NCBI RefSeq assembly: GCF_035222275.1
Contig: NC_085881.1
Coordinates: forward strand, 1,240,001-1,304,000
Direction of reading: 5' to 3'
DNA from: Podospora bellae-mahoneyi
Lineage: Eukaryota; Ascomycota; Sordariomycetes; Sordariales; Podosporaceae
Length of the DNA stretch: 64,000 nt
How positions within the stretch are numbered: position 1 is the first letter of the stretch; each line of letters opens with the position of its first letter. A model generated the notes under the pieces. It searched no databases. It had not been told where the DNA came from and worked only from the letters and a program-made list of their open reading frames with translations. Both the position numbers and the translations under genes were made by a program. Positions 27,801 through 39,249 of this stretch are shown piece after piece.

Positions 27801-30800
27801 TGTGGCTGCCCTGTTCGTCCGTGGAGGATGCCGTAGAAGCCGTTTGAATGTCTGTATCAGTGCATATCTTTTGCACGCCGTTGTTCAATTTTTTTGCCCT
27901 TGTCCAACCGTGCCAAGCCGCTAACGACCCCTGCTCTGCTGCCATTCCAGCGCCAAGGCTTCAATGACGTCGATCTCTTCGAGAAGCATCAACAACAAAT
28001 GTTCTAGGTAATATCCATTTCTGGTTTTTCAAAGTCGGTAAACTCTCAAGGGGGATGCTCGTGTAAAATTCAGCCCTTTATGATCTGTATCTGGGGGTTT
28101 CCTTACCTCTAAACAGTGTCCAACCTTCCCTAACCTTCCATGCCATGTCATGGTCAAATTGACTGGCATTGCAAAGCAAGTCAACAAAAGAGCGCACCCT
28201 ACACCACGCATTTATAGGCTCTCCAGGATAGCTGGCAGCCTGTTCTGTCTCTTATGTTGCGAGTAAGTCATGGGCCGTACATCTTCGCTAACTTGCAGTG
28301 CCCGTTATCTTGATCACCTCAACAGGATAGAAGGAGGCCACGCATCCAGGACCAAAACACACAAACACCAACAATATCATCACGCACCTTCTCCCAAGTG
28401 TTATCACCTGCTTCTGTACTTGAACACACGTGTATTGCTTTCTTACTCGGTCAGACAACCCATCTAAGGCAGGTACACCAAAATCACGACATGGTCAGCA
28501 CACATGAGACAATGTCCAAAAAGCCTTGCCTGTCCAGAAATCTAACCCCCACGCTCACCTCGCTTCATGGGCGTTACACAGCCTCTCTCCTATCTCTGCC
28601 CCTGTGTCGCTTTGCCGTTATGTGCCACGCAAAACAATATCGACGACGATGGGCAGCCTTGCTTCAGCTGGGGTCTCACAGCGGAAACAATAGACGACAT
28701 CAACATCAACAAACAAACCAAAAATCACTCACATCTTCGGCCCGTTTCACGTTCGTGCTTTGTGGTGATAGTGATGTTAGCTATACCCAATACAAAGTCA
28801 CCCAGCAGTGGGTGTCCTCGGATCTTGTACCGTAAATACCCCAGAGTAAGAGTATGTCAGCAATGCATCAGCCACTCATACTGTTGGGCCTGCTCAGCCA
28901 GCCATCATGTCGAACGGGAGCTGGGCGTGGGTAAGAATATCCTGTCCATTTTTAAGCGCCTGTGTAGGCCTCAGCATACCTACGTAGCCCGAGCATCGAT
29001 ATCTCAAAGCCATCAGATCAAGTACCCAAACATCGGATTGCCCGAGACCTGTCTTGCTCAACTGCATTCCACACAAGATTTTACACGCTCAACTGTCCCA
29101 CCTCACTACATCTCCCAGACCGCCCATCCTCGCACTCAGCATCCCTGAGTCCAACCGCTAGAAACATTGGAAGTCGATCCGATTGGACCAAGCGCCGCTG
29201 TATTGCCTTGAGCTTTCGGGAAGATATCCCCTTCCTGACAAACCAGATATATGCAGTTGACCAGAAGAGATAAACAAATTCCCAGCTCCGGCCACAAAAC
29301 ATGGAAGCCTAGCAAGAAACAAGCTTCTCTCCCGCTCCCCCTTACCGCAGGCCGCGGGTGAGGCCGCGCGGGCAATTTCTGGTGTTTTGGGAAGGAGTAT
29401 CTACCGGTATTGGTTGTGGACTAGGGGAGAGGCCACAGCCGCAGTCTTGCGCTATCTTTGGGAGGCACGCACCAGTGACACCACAAGGCCAAGAGCAGGG
29501 ATGGCTTCATGAGGATGGGGGTTGTGAATGGAAGATGCCGATTGCCGGGGTGGATGGTGGTGATCGAGGAAGAGGTTACCTAGCCATCATCTTGGCCCTA
29601 AATATCCCCAAAGCACGACTAGTGATGTTAGTTGCCGACAATATGTTCTCACACTAGGTATGCGCAGCGTATACAACAGACCGCACTGCAAGAACCTCAC
29701 AACACCACCTGGGCCATCTCAAACGACGTGGTTTCACAACCTGAAGGCCACCTACCCTGCTCAACAGCTTTCTGCAAGTCATACTTTGCATATAGCTATC
29801 TACGACAACGTCTCTTGCGTGGGTTTGGTTATCTGTTTGTCTCAGATCCTGACTCACCTCACACCTGTTGATATCAACATCATTCATATTCCGACTCCCA
29901 AAACAGCAGTTCACTTATGTTTGTTTCTTTTTCACACATGCGCTCCCGCCACCCAACCCTTCCACCCTTACACAACCCTACCTGCCAAATCCACAACCAT
30001 CTTCCCACAGCAACCCCCAACCCTTGAGGCCTCACCTTTTCTTTTTCATCTTGCCAGCAAAGGTGGCATTTCTTCTTCTCCCGATGATGGATATCGACCA
30101 ACCTCACACCTGCCTTATGTATTCCACAAAGGTAGCCAAGGGCCTGGACTTTTTTGCCTTCAAAAAACCCCCACCCACGGAAGCCCACCGCCTATGTAGC
30201 GGAAGATGGCAAGGCAATTTGTAAAACCACATGACACACATCACCTGCTTCCCGCGGGGATGATCGCAAAAAATTATGGCGTGGCGGGCAAAGGAGAATA
30301 AGGCGGGAAGCTAACTTACGGGTAACCGGGGGTTTTGCATCCGACCAGCCCTTTTTTGCTCTACGAATTTATCTAGGAAAGGACAAAGATGTTTCTTGAT
30401 CAAGAAGGTGTGCAAAAGCGGTATATAGGTATGTACGACTTGCATTATTCGAGTCACCACACCACACCTTGTTTCGGAGCATTGATTTGCCCTTCTTGCT
30501 GGTGTGTGTTGTATGTTGCAATCACTCCTCTCCCACCTCTTGATTGTAACGTCCCCTTCTTTTCCACCGTGCTATCCAGTCCTCCTCATACAGTACGGGA
30601 ACACATCCCCCCATCAATATCTCCCCTCCCAATCTTGCATACCTATCTCTCAAACCCTTGATAATCACAAGCCAAACCGAACCCCTTCTTTCAAAACCCA
30701 CCATACCCCCCTCATGATCATTCACATTTTTTTTCTTCCATGCTGCCAACCCCATTTCGTCTGAAAATCGATCGGACCGTTGACAAAGATCTCCACCTTC

Positions 30801-31014
30801 ATCCCGGCCAGCCTAGCGTGCTTTGCGTGGGGGTGAGTTCGCCGGGTGCTTCCCGCAAAAACCCCACCACTTAACAGGGATTTCTTTCCAGTCCCGGGCG
30901 GAATTACCTAATGACTTACACATTATTTCTTTCCCTCAACTCCAATCCCGGCGAGTGGTTTCGCCCATGAGGGTTGGGCGATTGGTTTTCGGAGAGAAAT
31001 CCGACTTTCGGACA
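27801..31014. other. Gene-free region upstream of PET127
   Basis: This should include the PET127 promoter at its left end. The rest has no ORF with coding character. C/A-rich and CT-rich stretches occur near 29930-30050 and 30500-30720. I see no tRNA or repeat family. Confidence 0.4.
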
Positions 31015-31031
31015 CTAAAAAGAAACTCGGA

Positions 31032-31087
<56 letters not shown>

Positions 31088-31536
31088 TCATGGGTGAGGT
31101 TGTGGGTCAAAGTGCTTGAGAGAATTGTGAGACCCTGGAAAGGCTTGTTGTGATGGTTCCCAAGGTTGCTTTTGAGGTTTTTGGATCCTGTTAGCGGCCG
31201 TTGTAATGGAGTAGGAAGGGTATAAGTGAGTCTATTTTCATGGCCTGGGCAGATATGTAGGCCAAGCATGTAAGTGATGGCTGTCATTGCTTTATCTGTC
31301 ACGGAAAAGTCTAGATGTCTAGATCTCCATTTCACATCTGGCAAGTTCGGGAATGAGACGGGGATACAGAAGCCATATCCTGGTTTTGTAAGTGTATAGT
31401 GGTGATATCGACCGAGCAGGTCCAAGTTGGCTGGCTGATTGTGAGATAACAGCGTTGCTGTCTTGAAACCGGGCAGATCAAGGTTGAAGATATGAGGTGG
31501 TCGTGAGACCGGCGAGGGACTGCTATTATATGCCAT
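31015..31536 (-). CDS. Uncertain ORF ending in a poly(A)-encoded Lys run
   Basis: An open frame of 173 codons with no recognisable family. The first 110 residues or so have balanced composition (for example PGFKTATLLSHNQPANLDLL and PNLPDVKWRSRHLDF) unlike most chance ORFs nearby. The end reads into the T13/A41 tract, giving Phe then poly-Lys, which is unlikely in a functional protein. It could be a degraded retroposed gene fragment, a chance ORF, or the last part of an unrecognised gene. No introns or upstream exons could be joined with confidence. Confidence 0.2.
31034..31087 (-). repeat. T41-A13 homopolymer junction
   Basis: Forty-one T at 31034-31074 directly followed by thirteen A at 31075-31087. 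Seen from the minus strand, it is thirteen T then a 41-nt poly(A) tract placed at the 3' side of an open frame (31015-31536). Long A tracts of this kind can be retroposition tails, but no target-site duplication is visible. Confidence 0.8.
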
Positions 31537-34500
31537 CAGTCAATCATCTTGTTCTCTGAGAGGTGGTCAGTTCAACTCCCCTACCCATGATGCAGCTAGA
31601 TGGCATCCGTGCTGCGGCTCTCCAACTTGCTTTTTGCTCTTTGCTCAAGAACCTCAACACCAAACCCTAACTCTCCTTTTCAGCTTCCGATTCCCCTTCT
31701 CCCTCTTCCCGAATTCCTATCTGCTTGCTTGCTTGCTCGCTGCGTATCAGCGTGTGGGTATCATCCGCCCCGCCAGCCAGGCCCTTGCTTCCTGTGTCGT
31801 CCCAAACCATTCATCGGAACGGCTGCAATTCTTGATTGACTGCGGGCATGCAACAGCAGCTATCTCGCATACCGGTACGGAGTATGGGCTTCGGTAGTCC
31901 AGATACAGAACAACTGACGAGTTATTAGCATATACGTACCGAGTCATTCTTACCGGTTTTTTGTCGCGATCATTGAACTCCTTGATGCCATCCCAGCATC
32001 AAGCACGACACAAAAAAAAAACCTCTCTTCGCTCTCGCTTATTCACCATTCATGCCCAAAGTATCCAGTCAAAATGGTCGTGTAAATACGTAACAATTAT
32101 CCTCTTCCACCCCCCTTCTGCCTCAGCCGTGTGTGCAGCGCGGTGGCCCAACTTTTTGGTGAATCAGAAGCTGATAGAACGACAGAACTGATATCGCGAT
32201 AAGACGTCGGAATGGCGCCAGTATAGCGGTCTGCCTTGGTCAGAGCTGCAAGCACGCACACAAACTGTGTGTAATCTGTCTCACTCCATCTCCCGGGATT
32301 TGCCTTGTGTACCTGTGTCTCGGAGGCTGTAACTGCTAAATAGGCGCTGCAGCTATCCTATCAATCAATCTCGTGGGGGTCCTTCTCATGTCTGAGATCA
32401 GTCTCATAGAGGAACAAGACCAGGGCTCAGAGGCAGGCAGGTACCCGCGTTATCGTCACTCATCACTCTGTGATCCAAGTGAAGCCATCACGCAAGGTCT
32501 GGTTTGCTGATACGTCTGGCTAAAGGAGGTGTTCACGGCATCGTGTTACCACCCTACGACCCTGCGGGAACAGTACCGCGTCCGCAGCGCAGGAAGATAT
32601 AATGCCGCACACGTAAAATCCACCTCGGATGGCAAATGTCATATGCTCTCTGCTTGTCGGATTGCACTGCAGGCGGCCGCATCAGAACCTTGACGGACAC
32701 TGGGGATGGATGGCTGGCTGGATATGGACGAGCGAGCCGCCCATCCCGCTGTGGATCTCTGTGCCGTCAAGCAAAGAGGCAGACATGTGTATTGGGTCCC
32801 AATGAGCGTTCTTATCTGTATCATGAGACCATTCAACCCAAGTATGCAGCGATAGCAGGATATCATGGTTGGATGGATGGGCGATGAGCGGCCTCGCTCA
32901 TCGCCCGAGAAGCAATCAGGAATTCCGAGAGCGAGTCCGTGTAGTGTAAAGAGGGGGATGCAACCTCGATTGGAGAAGATAAGTCGGCGAGCTGGGTATG
33001 GCTCCAGTAAAGAACGGGTGAAACGTCGTCGATCCTGAGAGATCAGTCTAGCATGAAATACAGCGATAGAGGAGCGCTTGAAGGGCGATCCGGTCATCTC
33101 CATTCGCGAGTGCTTTGATTGCTTGGCCACCGAGCTGCCGGCACATCTAACCAACGGTTCTGCCACATGCTTGAATGTCACGATGGGAGTGATAATTAGA
33201 TAGGGCGGGCGGCGTTAATCAGGAATCGCCCGAAAGGGAAGTACCAAGGAGCGGGCCAAGAATTCGAGAAAGAGAGATGCAGTCAAGAGAGGAGACGTCC
33301 GTGTGTCCGAGAGCCCAACTGAGATGTCCGTGGTGCGGTCCGGAGTCCTGACAGGCTGGTTGGGCTGGTCGATGACAGCCAGGGGAGGCTGTGAGATGTC
33401 ATGATTGTCACCAAGGGGCACAGGGGCGGCTCCAACGGTCGAGGCGGCTCGAGCGCTCGCGTCTTGCCTTGCCTGCTGCTTGCTTGCTTGTGCTGCCCTA
33501 CGATGCGTGTTTGCTAGTGGCCAGGTCTGTTGTGGTATTTTGCAGTTTCGTCTCTTATGATGCCTTATCTCTCGCCTGGCAGGTTGGTTGTCCCTAGAAG
33601 GTGGAAGCTCCGGTGGCATATGTTGGCTGTTTGCTGTTTGCGGGCAACAACGTACGATTTGGACCGATTAGATTCTGGAATGGTCGAATGGGAAGTGTTC
33701 CATGCCGCCGCCAGGCCTTGTCGTTCACTTTCTTGGAAAATGGTATCTTTTCGACCTGTTTCGCATCGGCCTCTGTGTGTGTGAACAGCACAAGAGGGTC
33801 CATCGGCTGAGCGGCCCTGCATCTGAGACGTGGGGCTTCATGACGGCAGCACCCATGCCTCAGGCACTGGTAGGGACACAGAAGAAAAACGCTTATCTGG
33901 ACCCCCACAGACAACCCTTCGTCATCCATGTGGCTTCCCTTGAGCTGGCCGGTTCCCACCCATGATCCCTGTCGCTGACCCGTTTGACCGCCCGCCCCGT
34001 GTCACTCGCTGATAAAGTCGCAGGTTCCTTGGCCCCCAGTTCGTCAAGAAAGTTGTTGTATGTTGGACGAGGCCGAGCCCCCTGATTTGACCGTCCGTCC
34101 ACTGTGACGAAGGAAGAACATCAAGGTGCCCTGAATATATCGTGAGGGCACCTCGGAGAAGAAAGACCCTGTCTAGCTGCAACCGATGGTGGGTGAAGCG
34201 GGGGAACGGTGGACTTCCAAGTGGACCAAGGTGTGCTGTCAAAAAAATGGGAAAGGAGGGGAAGGCTCCAAAAAGCTGGGGAAGAAGAGCCACGATGAAG
34301 GGCTTTCCCAGTCACAAGCTCCGAGTGTAGCTTGTGATGCTCGCAAAAGAGGAATAGCAGACAGGAACAAACGGGCCATTTCTCCACGGTTCGTTCGCTT
34401 CCCTCACCGTCCAGAAGCAGGTGCGAAAAAGGTGGTGTTCCAGGTTCCAGTCAAACCCACCCTCTTTGCCCACCACCCCGCGGGCGACACACATTGCATC

Positions 34501-35100
34501 TCCACGTCCCACCCGCGCTTGTGAAAAAATAATAATATTGGCACCATTGGCCTTGCCCTCTCTGATTTTCTCTGTTCAATGCGCCCACACAGCACCGCAT
34601 TCGCCTGTTTGCCTTCCATGTAATAGTAATACTCAAGTAGAAAGTATAGGCTCGGTGTGTTCCATGTGGGATGATGGGGTCATATCCGACATGGTGGTGC
34701 TTCCTGGATCGGCGCTCTGCTTTGACAACAGGACCAGGTCTTTCTCCTAAAACCAAGAATGAGTGTGTGTCTCGGGTCCGAGTAGGTAAGTATGAAGATG
34801 GTAGATGTCGCGATGAGATGCTCGTCTGTCGTTGACTGACACCCGACTCACTGCCTGCTGTGACCGCCAAAGACATCCATCAACACCAGTAAAAGGGCAT
34901 CCATCGTCACGTCACCTTTCGCCATCGATTGCTGGACCGGGGTGTATTTTGACCCCAAAGTATCTTCTGCCGAGGGGTTCTGTTCCGTGAAATAGGCGGG
35001 AACCTCTTCCCACGCCCGCCCACCGCGCGGGAGCCCTGTATCTCGCTAGTGATCGAGACCCGCGCAATGCCTATCAGAACGGCAGGTACTTGGGCCAAGT
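31537..35100. other. Gene-free region
   Basis: Many short ORFs on both strands, none with family resemblance. It contains a perfect 10-bp inverted repeat at 32881-32904 (see separate entry). Composition looks balanced. The right end merges into the probable promoter of the gene at 36360. Confidence 0.4.
32881..32904. repeat. Perfect inverted repeat (10-bp arms, 4-nt spacer)
   Basis: GCGATGAGCG, spacer GCCT, then CGCTCATCGC. It could form a stable hairpin in RNA, or bind a dimeric factor. It is isolated in non-coding DNA and its function is unknown. Confidence 0.6.
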
Positions 35101-35990
35101 AGCAATTTATCTCCCTCAAATCCTAGCTGCCGGCGCTATCTCGCAGACCTGAGCACTCCCTCCCTCTCTTTTCTCTCTGCTTTTAGCTCTTGTTTGCAAT
35201 CCTTACCAGGCGCCCTGTTTGCTTTTTTTGTTTGTGAACATCAGGGGAGTCTTCTTCCAACATCGATCGCTGCCCCATCTCCCGTTTTATCGCTGCTGCA
35301 TCGCAATCCACCAGGGGGCAAGCCTACCCGTCCCAGTTCAACTAATAACAAAAGCAGACGAACCACCACCCGCCCGTCTGCTGCCGACGTGAGCCGCAGG
35401 AGCGAGCACCACAACTTCAACATCAACTCATCTTGAAGACCCCCCCTTGGGAATTTACTTATCAGCGCCACGACGGGAAACATAACGGTTCTCGCTCGCC
35501 AAGTCGTAGTCTGCCACGGCCGTATCAAGATCTCGCGATACCGTCATCGCTTGCCTACCTATCAGAGCTCCCTAGTCTGCAACCCACATCGGGTATCAGA
35601 TCCACCGCCAGATTCGGACCACGCCTGCTGCGCCAGGAGAATTTCACCGAGGGCACTCCGTTGGACCCAACCCTGCCCCTGGGCCCTGCTGTCCGTTTAT
35701 CTATCGGCTGGTCCCTGACTCCCTCGTTGCCTTGCTTTTGGGTCTTGATTGCACATGGGCGTCTGACTCCCGGCCTACAAGCGCCTTCCCCGGCCATCAT
35801 CCCTCCCCCCCAATTCCCGGCAAGCCCTTTGTAGCACCACATATATACTTGCCTGCAGAGAGCCGCCCCCCCTTCCAAAGGACCCAGACGCGATAGCCAT
35901 CACATCTCACGCAAACGGGCACGCACGCAGATAGATACCACACACCGCCCACCACACTCAAAAAGCCTCGCGTTCCCCTGCTGTCGCCGC

Positions 35991-36042
35991 CGCCACCACC
36001 ACCACCACCACCACCACTATCACCACTACTACCACTACTACC
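35991..36042 (+). repeat. CAC / CTAC microsatellite
   Basis: A run of CAC trinucleotides followed by TATCACCACTAC and CCACTACTACC units in the presumed leader. Simple sequence repeat. Confidence 0.75.
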
Positions 36043-36125
36043 ACAAGCATTAACCCAACCCGTCTCTGGCTCTCCCGAGGCTGTGGATAGCTTATCAACC
36101 ACTACCGCGCCGCTGCCTCTGTTTC

Positions 36126-36179
36126 ATGGATCACATCCGACCTGTTCAGCCCCTTACTGCCATGTCTGAGTTCCGGTAG
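36126..36179 (+). CDS. Candidate upstream ORF (17 aa)
   Basis: ATG to TAG within the presumed leader, encoding MDHIRPVQPLTAMSEFR. It stops 180 nt before the main ATG at 36360, with no other ATG in between. The context before its ATG (TTTC) is weak, so leaky scanning is possible. Its presence in the mRNA is inferred. Confidence 0.35.
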   Translation: MDHIRPVQPLTAMSEFR

Positions 36180-36359
36180 TCTTTGTCGTCGTTGGGTTGT
36201 TGTTCTTACTTCCACCTTTCCCCTCACTTTCACCACCTTTGAACACCATCTCACCTTAGTGGGCTCATATTCCGACCCTCTACAACCTTATTAAGGCCCA
36301 TAACTCGGGCTTCTCCCTCCCGCTCCTAGGCGTCATCATCACCTTCTCATATCACAGCC

Positions 36360-37901
36360 ATGTCGACTCCTTCCGGATCCCCGTCGCCGCTACAGGTGGC
36401 GGCCAACAGCTTTGTCGATGAAACCAAGATGCCCAAGGGACACTGCCGCTACATCCTGCTTCTTCCCGAAATCAAGGGCCAGCGATGTGCCTGTGTCGGC
36501 TTTTCACTCAATAAAGGCATCCCAGGTGCCAGTTGTGACTGCGGTCACTTGGCGTGCTTCCACAACAAGGAGCCAGAAGTGGCCACAGACTCGAAGCAAG
36601 AGCTGGAACTCTTGAAGAAACGCATTCAGCAGCTTGAGGACCAGATGACCAGAGGGCAGGATGGTGTAACTGAAACTCTTGTCAGCAGGATCAACGAAAT
36701 GGAGGAACATTTGGAAAAGAGCAAGGAAGAGTTCAGTGAACAGATCAAGGGCACCTATCGAAATATCACCATCAGCTGGCGATCCATCGAGCAGGCCGAA
36801 CAGAAGAGCAAGCAGCAGGATGAACAGCTCCGCCAGATTTATGAAAAGTTGAGGGACCACAACGAACAACTCGAGAGGCTGGACGCTGGGCAGTTGGAAC
36901 TCCGAGATGCTGACCTGAGCCTGGAGGAGCGGATCGAAAATATCACCGAGATCTTGGAGGAAGAGGAGGAACGCCGAAGATCATCACCTGCCCGGCGTCC
37001 CAGAAGAAGATCGACCTCCGACACATCACGCCCAAACCTCCCTTTAGGGCAGGGGGCCGTCCCGTCAGACGACTATCGTCGCCCATTTCCGCCAACGGCC
37101 GGCCCCCGCAACCCAGGACATGGCGAGGGCCTCGAACGAGGCGGGACCGCAGCGTTCCAACTGATGAAACCCCTCCCCGTTTCTGCCCGGTCCACGGGCC
37201 CGTGGACAGTGCACATTTCGCTCCTCCCGCATGCGGGTGTGCCGATGCCCTTCGAGCGGAACACCAACGCCTACCAGCGGTGTCTATCCCGAGGACTCCA
37301 CCGCATGGTTGCAGTCCACGGACCCGACGCAGAGTCGTTCAACAGAGCGGTGGAGGAGGCATTCGGCAGCTTCCTGAAGGGACGGGAGTGGATGCCACTG
37401 CAGGCGAAGCTCTGCGACGCCGAGACACTTCAGGGTCTTCCTATGCTTCGTCAACTGGACCCTCAACTGATTGATCCAAAGAAATACGACCAAGACTTCC
37501 TCCGCCACCAATGCGGCGTCTGCGACTCCAACGGCATCATCGATTCGCTGTACATCGCCATGAAATCTCACACCATTTCCTGGCACACCTTGAGGCATTC
37601 CCCCGTCTTCATGGCTGGTCTTGAGTCGTGCTGGGCATACGACGCCCTTCTCGACAGAGACCAATACGACGGCGACATGGCTATTGACGACGAGGACAGA
37701 CCGGCAGCGGGCGATATCACCACTATTTTGCCTCCAATCCAACCGTCGCTCAAGAGGCCCCTCACCGAAATGTCGCGGTCAAACAGCTTCAGTGCCGGCG
37801 CAGCCGAAGGGGAAGACACGCGAAAGAAGCGAGCATGTCCAGTCCCGCCTCCTCCAGGCACCATTGTCGAGATCAGGAGGCGCGGTGTTGGGGCAGCGTG
37901 A
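36360..37901 (+). CDS. Conserved-looking fungal protein: Cys/His cluster plus coiled coil
   Basis: A single-exon gene of 513 aa; I do not recognise a named family. Residues 25-70 hold a compact Cys/His cluster: C29, C43, C45, C59, C61, H63, C66 and H68 (CACVGF...CDCGHLACFH). It is spaced like a small zinc-binding module and loosely SWIM-like (CxC then CxH). A long coiled coil follows (about 75-215, heptads rich in Leu/Glu/Gln/Lys). Next comes an Arg-rich, Ser-rich patch (SSPARRPRRRSTS, about 218-230), then a disordered Pro-rich linker. A folded C-terminal region spans about 275-440 (WTVHISLLPHAGVPMPFERN, HRMVAVHGPDAESFNRAVEE, CWAYDALLDRD). A possible nuclear signal with RKKRA lies near 494. 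The ATG sits in ACAGCCATG. The layout suggests a nuclear scaffold or regulator, which is inference only. Confidence 0.85.
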   Translation: MSTPSGSPSPLQVAANSFVDETKMPKGHCRYILLLPEIKGQRCACVGFSLNKGIPGASCDCGHLACFHNKEPEVATDSKQELELLKKRIQQLEDQMTRGQDGVTETLVSRINEMEEHLEKSKEEFSEQIKGTYRNITISWRSIEQAEQKSKQQDEQLRQIYEKLRDHNEQLERLDAGQLELRDADLSLEERIENITEILEEEEERRRSSPARRPRRRSTSDTSRPNLPLGQGAVPSDDYRRPFPPTAGPRNPGHGEGLERGGTAAFQLMKPLPVSARSTGPWTVHISLLPHAGVPMPFERNTNAYQRCLSRGLHRMVAVHGPDAESFNRAVEEAFGSFLKGREWMPLQAKLCDAETLQGLPMLRQLDPQLIDPKKYDQDFLRHQCGVCDSNGIIDSLYIAMKSHTISWHTLRHSPVFMAGLESCWAYDALLDRDQYDGDMAIDDEDRPAAGDITTILPPIQPSLKRPLTEMSRSNSFSAGAAEGEDTRKKRACPVPPPPGTIVEIRRRGVGAA

Positions 37902-39249
37902 CTAGCCAATGGGTTCGACCAGGAGTCACCCATTTTGACGATGCAAGATAATGCGAAACACCAGAGGACAAGAAACGATAAAGTGTGACCATAGCGCTGG
38001 GTAATGTTATAGATCAGGTCGGCAGGCAACGGGCGTTTGATGGAGACGGGGCGTACAACGATAAACTGGGGGGACATTTGGAGCACCAAAAGGGGTGCTT
38101 TTGTCGGCTGGTTTCATTTTTTTTTTTTTTTTTGGCATTTGGGGGAACCATTTTTACCCCCTTACTTTGTTTTTTCTCGAATCTCCCGTCAATCATCAAT
38201 TCATACGTTGCATTTCTGTTTCTTGTCGGGGGGCGGAGGATTTTTGCTGAGGAGGGATCCAAGATGATCAAAGCTATGCTGTTGTCTGTAAGAGAGGAGT
38301 TACTGTCATGGGGGAAGGACAGAAGATTATGATGAATGAGCGGTGGGTTTACCTTGGTACTCCTTGGAAGTTTCCGGTGGTTTTTGGACCTGACTATGTA
38401 GACAATCCCATGGGTACCCCGGACTTGTACTTGACTACTTGCGACTGCGAAGATGCCATATGAGTTGTTGATGCCATGTCTAATCGAGGGGCGTGAGAAA
38501 TATATGACTGCTGAGATGTTTGAGGGGTCAATGATGCATGAACTTGGAACAGCCCATCAGGTCGTAGAACCGAGAAGTGTCCCGCTCCTTCCTCGAATCG
38601 CCAGTCGTCATCACCGCTCTTTTCTCTGCCTGTCGAAACAATGGAATTGATTATTGTTTGGGATATCAGCCAATGACGTGCTGTCGAGATTGCTCGGTTT
38701 GGTCCTTATAAGCAGGGCCTGCTTTGTACCGTTTTGCAAACAATAGAAGGCCTTTTCAGTTCTCCAGTGCCGATAGGAATCAACATACTCCCAAGCTTTA
38801 TATTTCTTTTCTCTCTGTGCCAGGCTGTCTCTCCATTCTTGGTCCGACGTTGAAGTGAGAGCATCAGGTGGGAGATCAGGTGACTTGGGCCGCAAATTTC
38901 ACCTGCCAAGAAGTCTTGTCAGCAGCTGGCCGCTGTGGCGCCCGAGCCAGGAACCGCCCAGTGCCTCGGGACCCACGTTATCGGCAGGCGCATCTTCAGG
39001 TCCGTCTTGTTATCAATCGCGCCCAGCGCAGCTCAGCCTGGCGCAACAATTGACAGCCAACGACTGCCAGCCTTGCATTTTCTCCCAACCTCAGCAACCC
39101 ATTGTGTCTGGAGACATTGGGCCCTGCTGTCAGCTTTAACAACGACGTACGACTCAATTTCCGACCGAGTCCTCGTTCCCAGCCATTGATTCAATTTTAA
39201 TCTCGGCGCGTCACCTATTTGTCACCTTACGACCCGCCGCGACGCCAAC
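37902..39249 (+). other. Intergenic region, 36360 gene 3' flank to NCBP3-like promoter
   Basis: Contains a T17 run at 38117-38133. No ORF looks coding. The right end is the promoter of the NCBP3-like gene; no TATA was recognised. Confidence 0.45.

Larger units (their letters stand above)
35101..36359 (+). promoter_or_regulatory. Probable promoter and long 5' leader of the 36360 gene
   Basis: Pyrimidine-rich blocks (for example TTTCTCTCTGC near 35171 and CT-rich sequence just before the ATG) and a CAC/CTAC microsatellite at about 35990-36045 are typical of fungal promoters and leaders. ATATATAC near 35840 could be a TATA element. The leader contains one short uORF (36126-36179). The transcription start is not known. 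Confidence 0.4.

Noticed and set aside
32639-33181. 180-codon minus-strand frame
   Set aside because: Random composition, no recognisable domain and no supporting exons.
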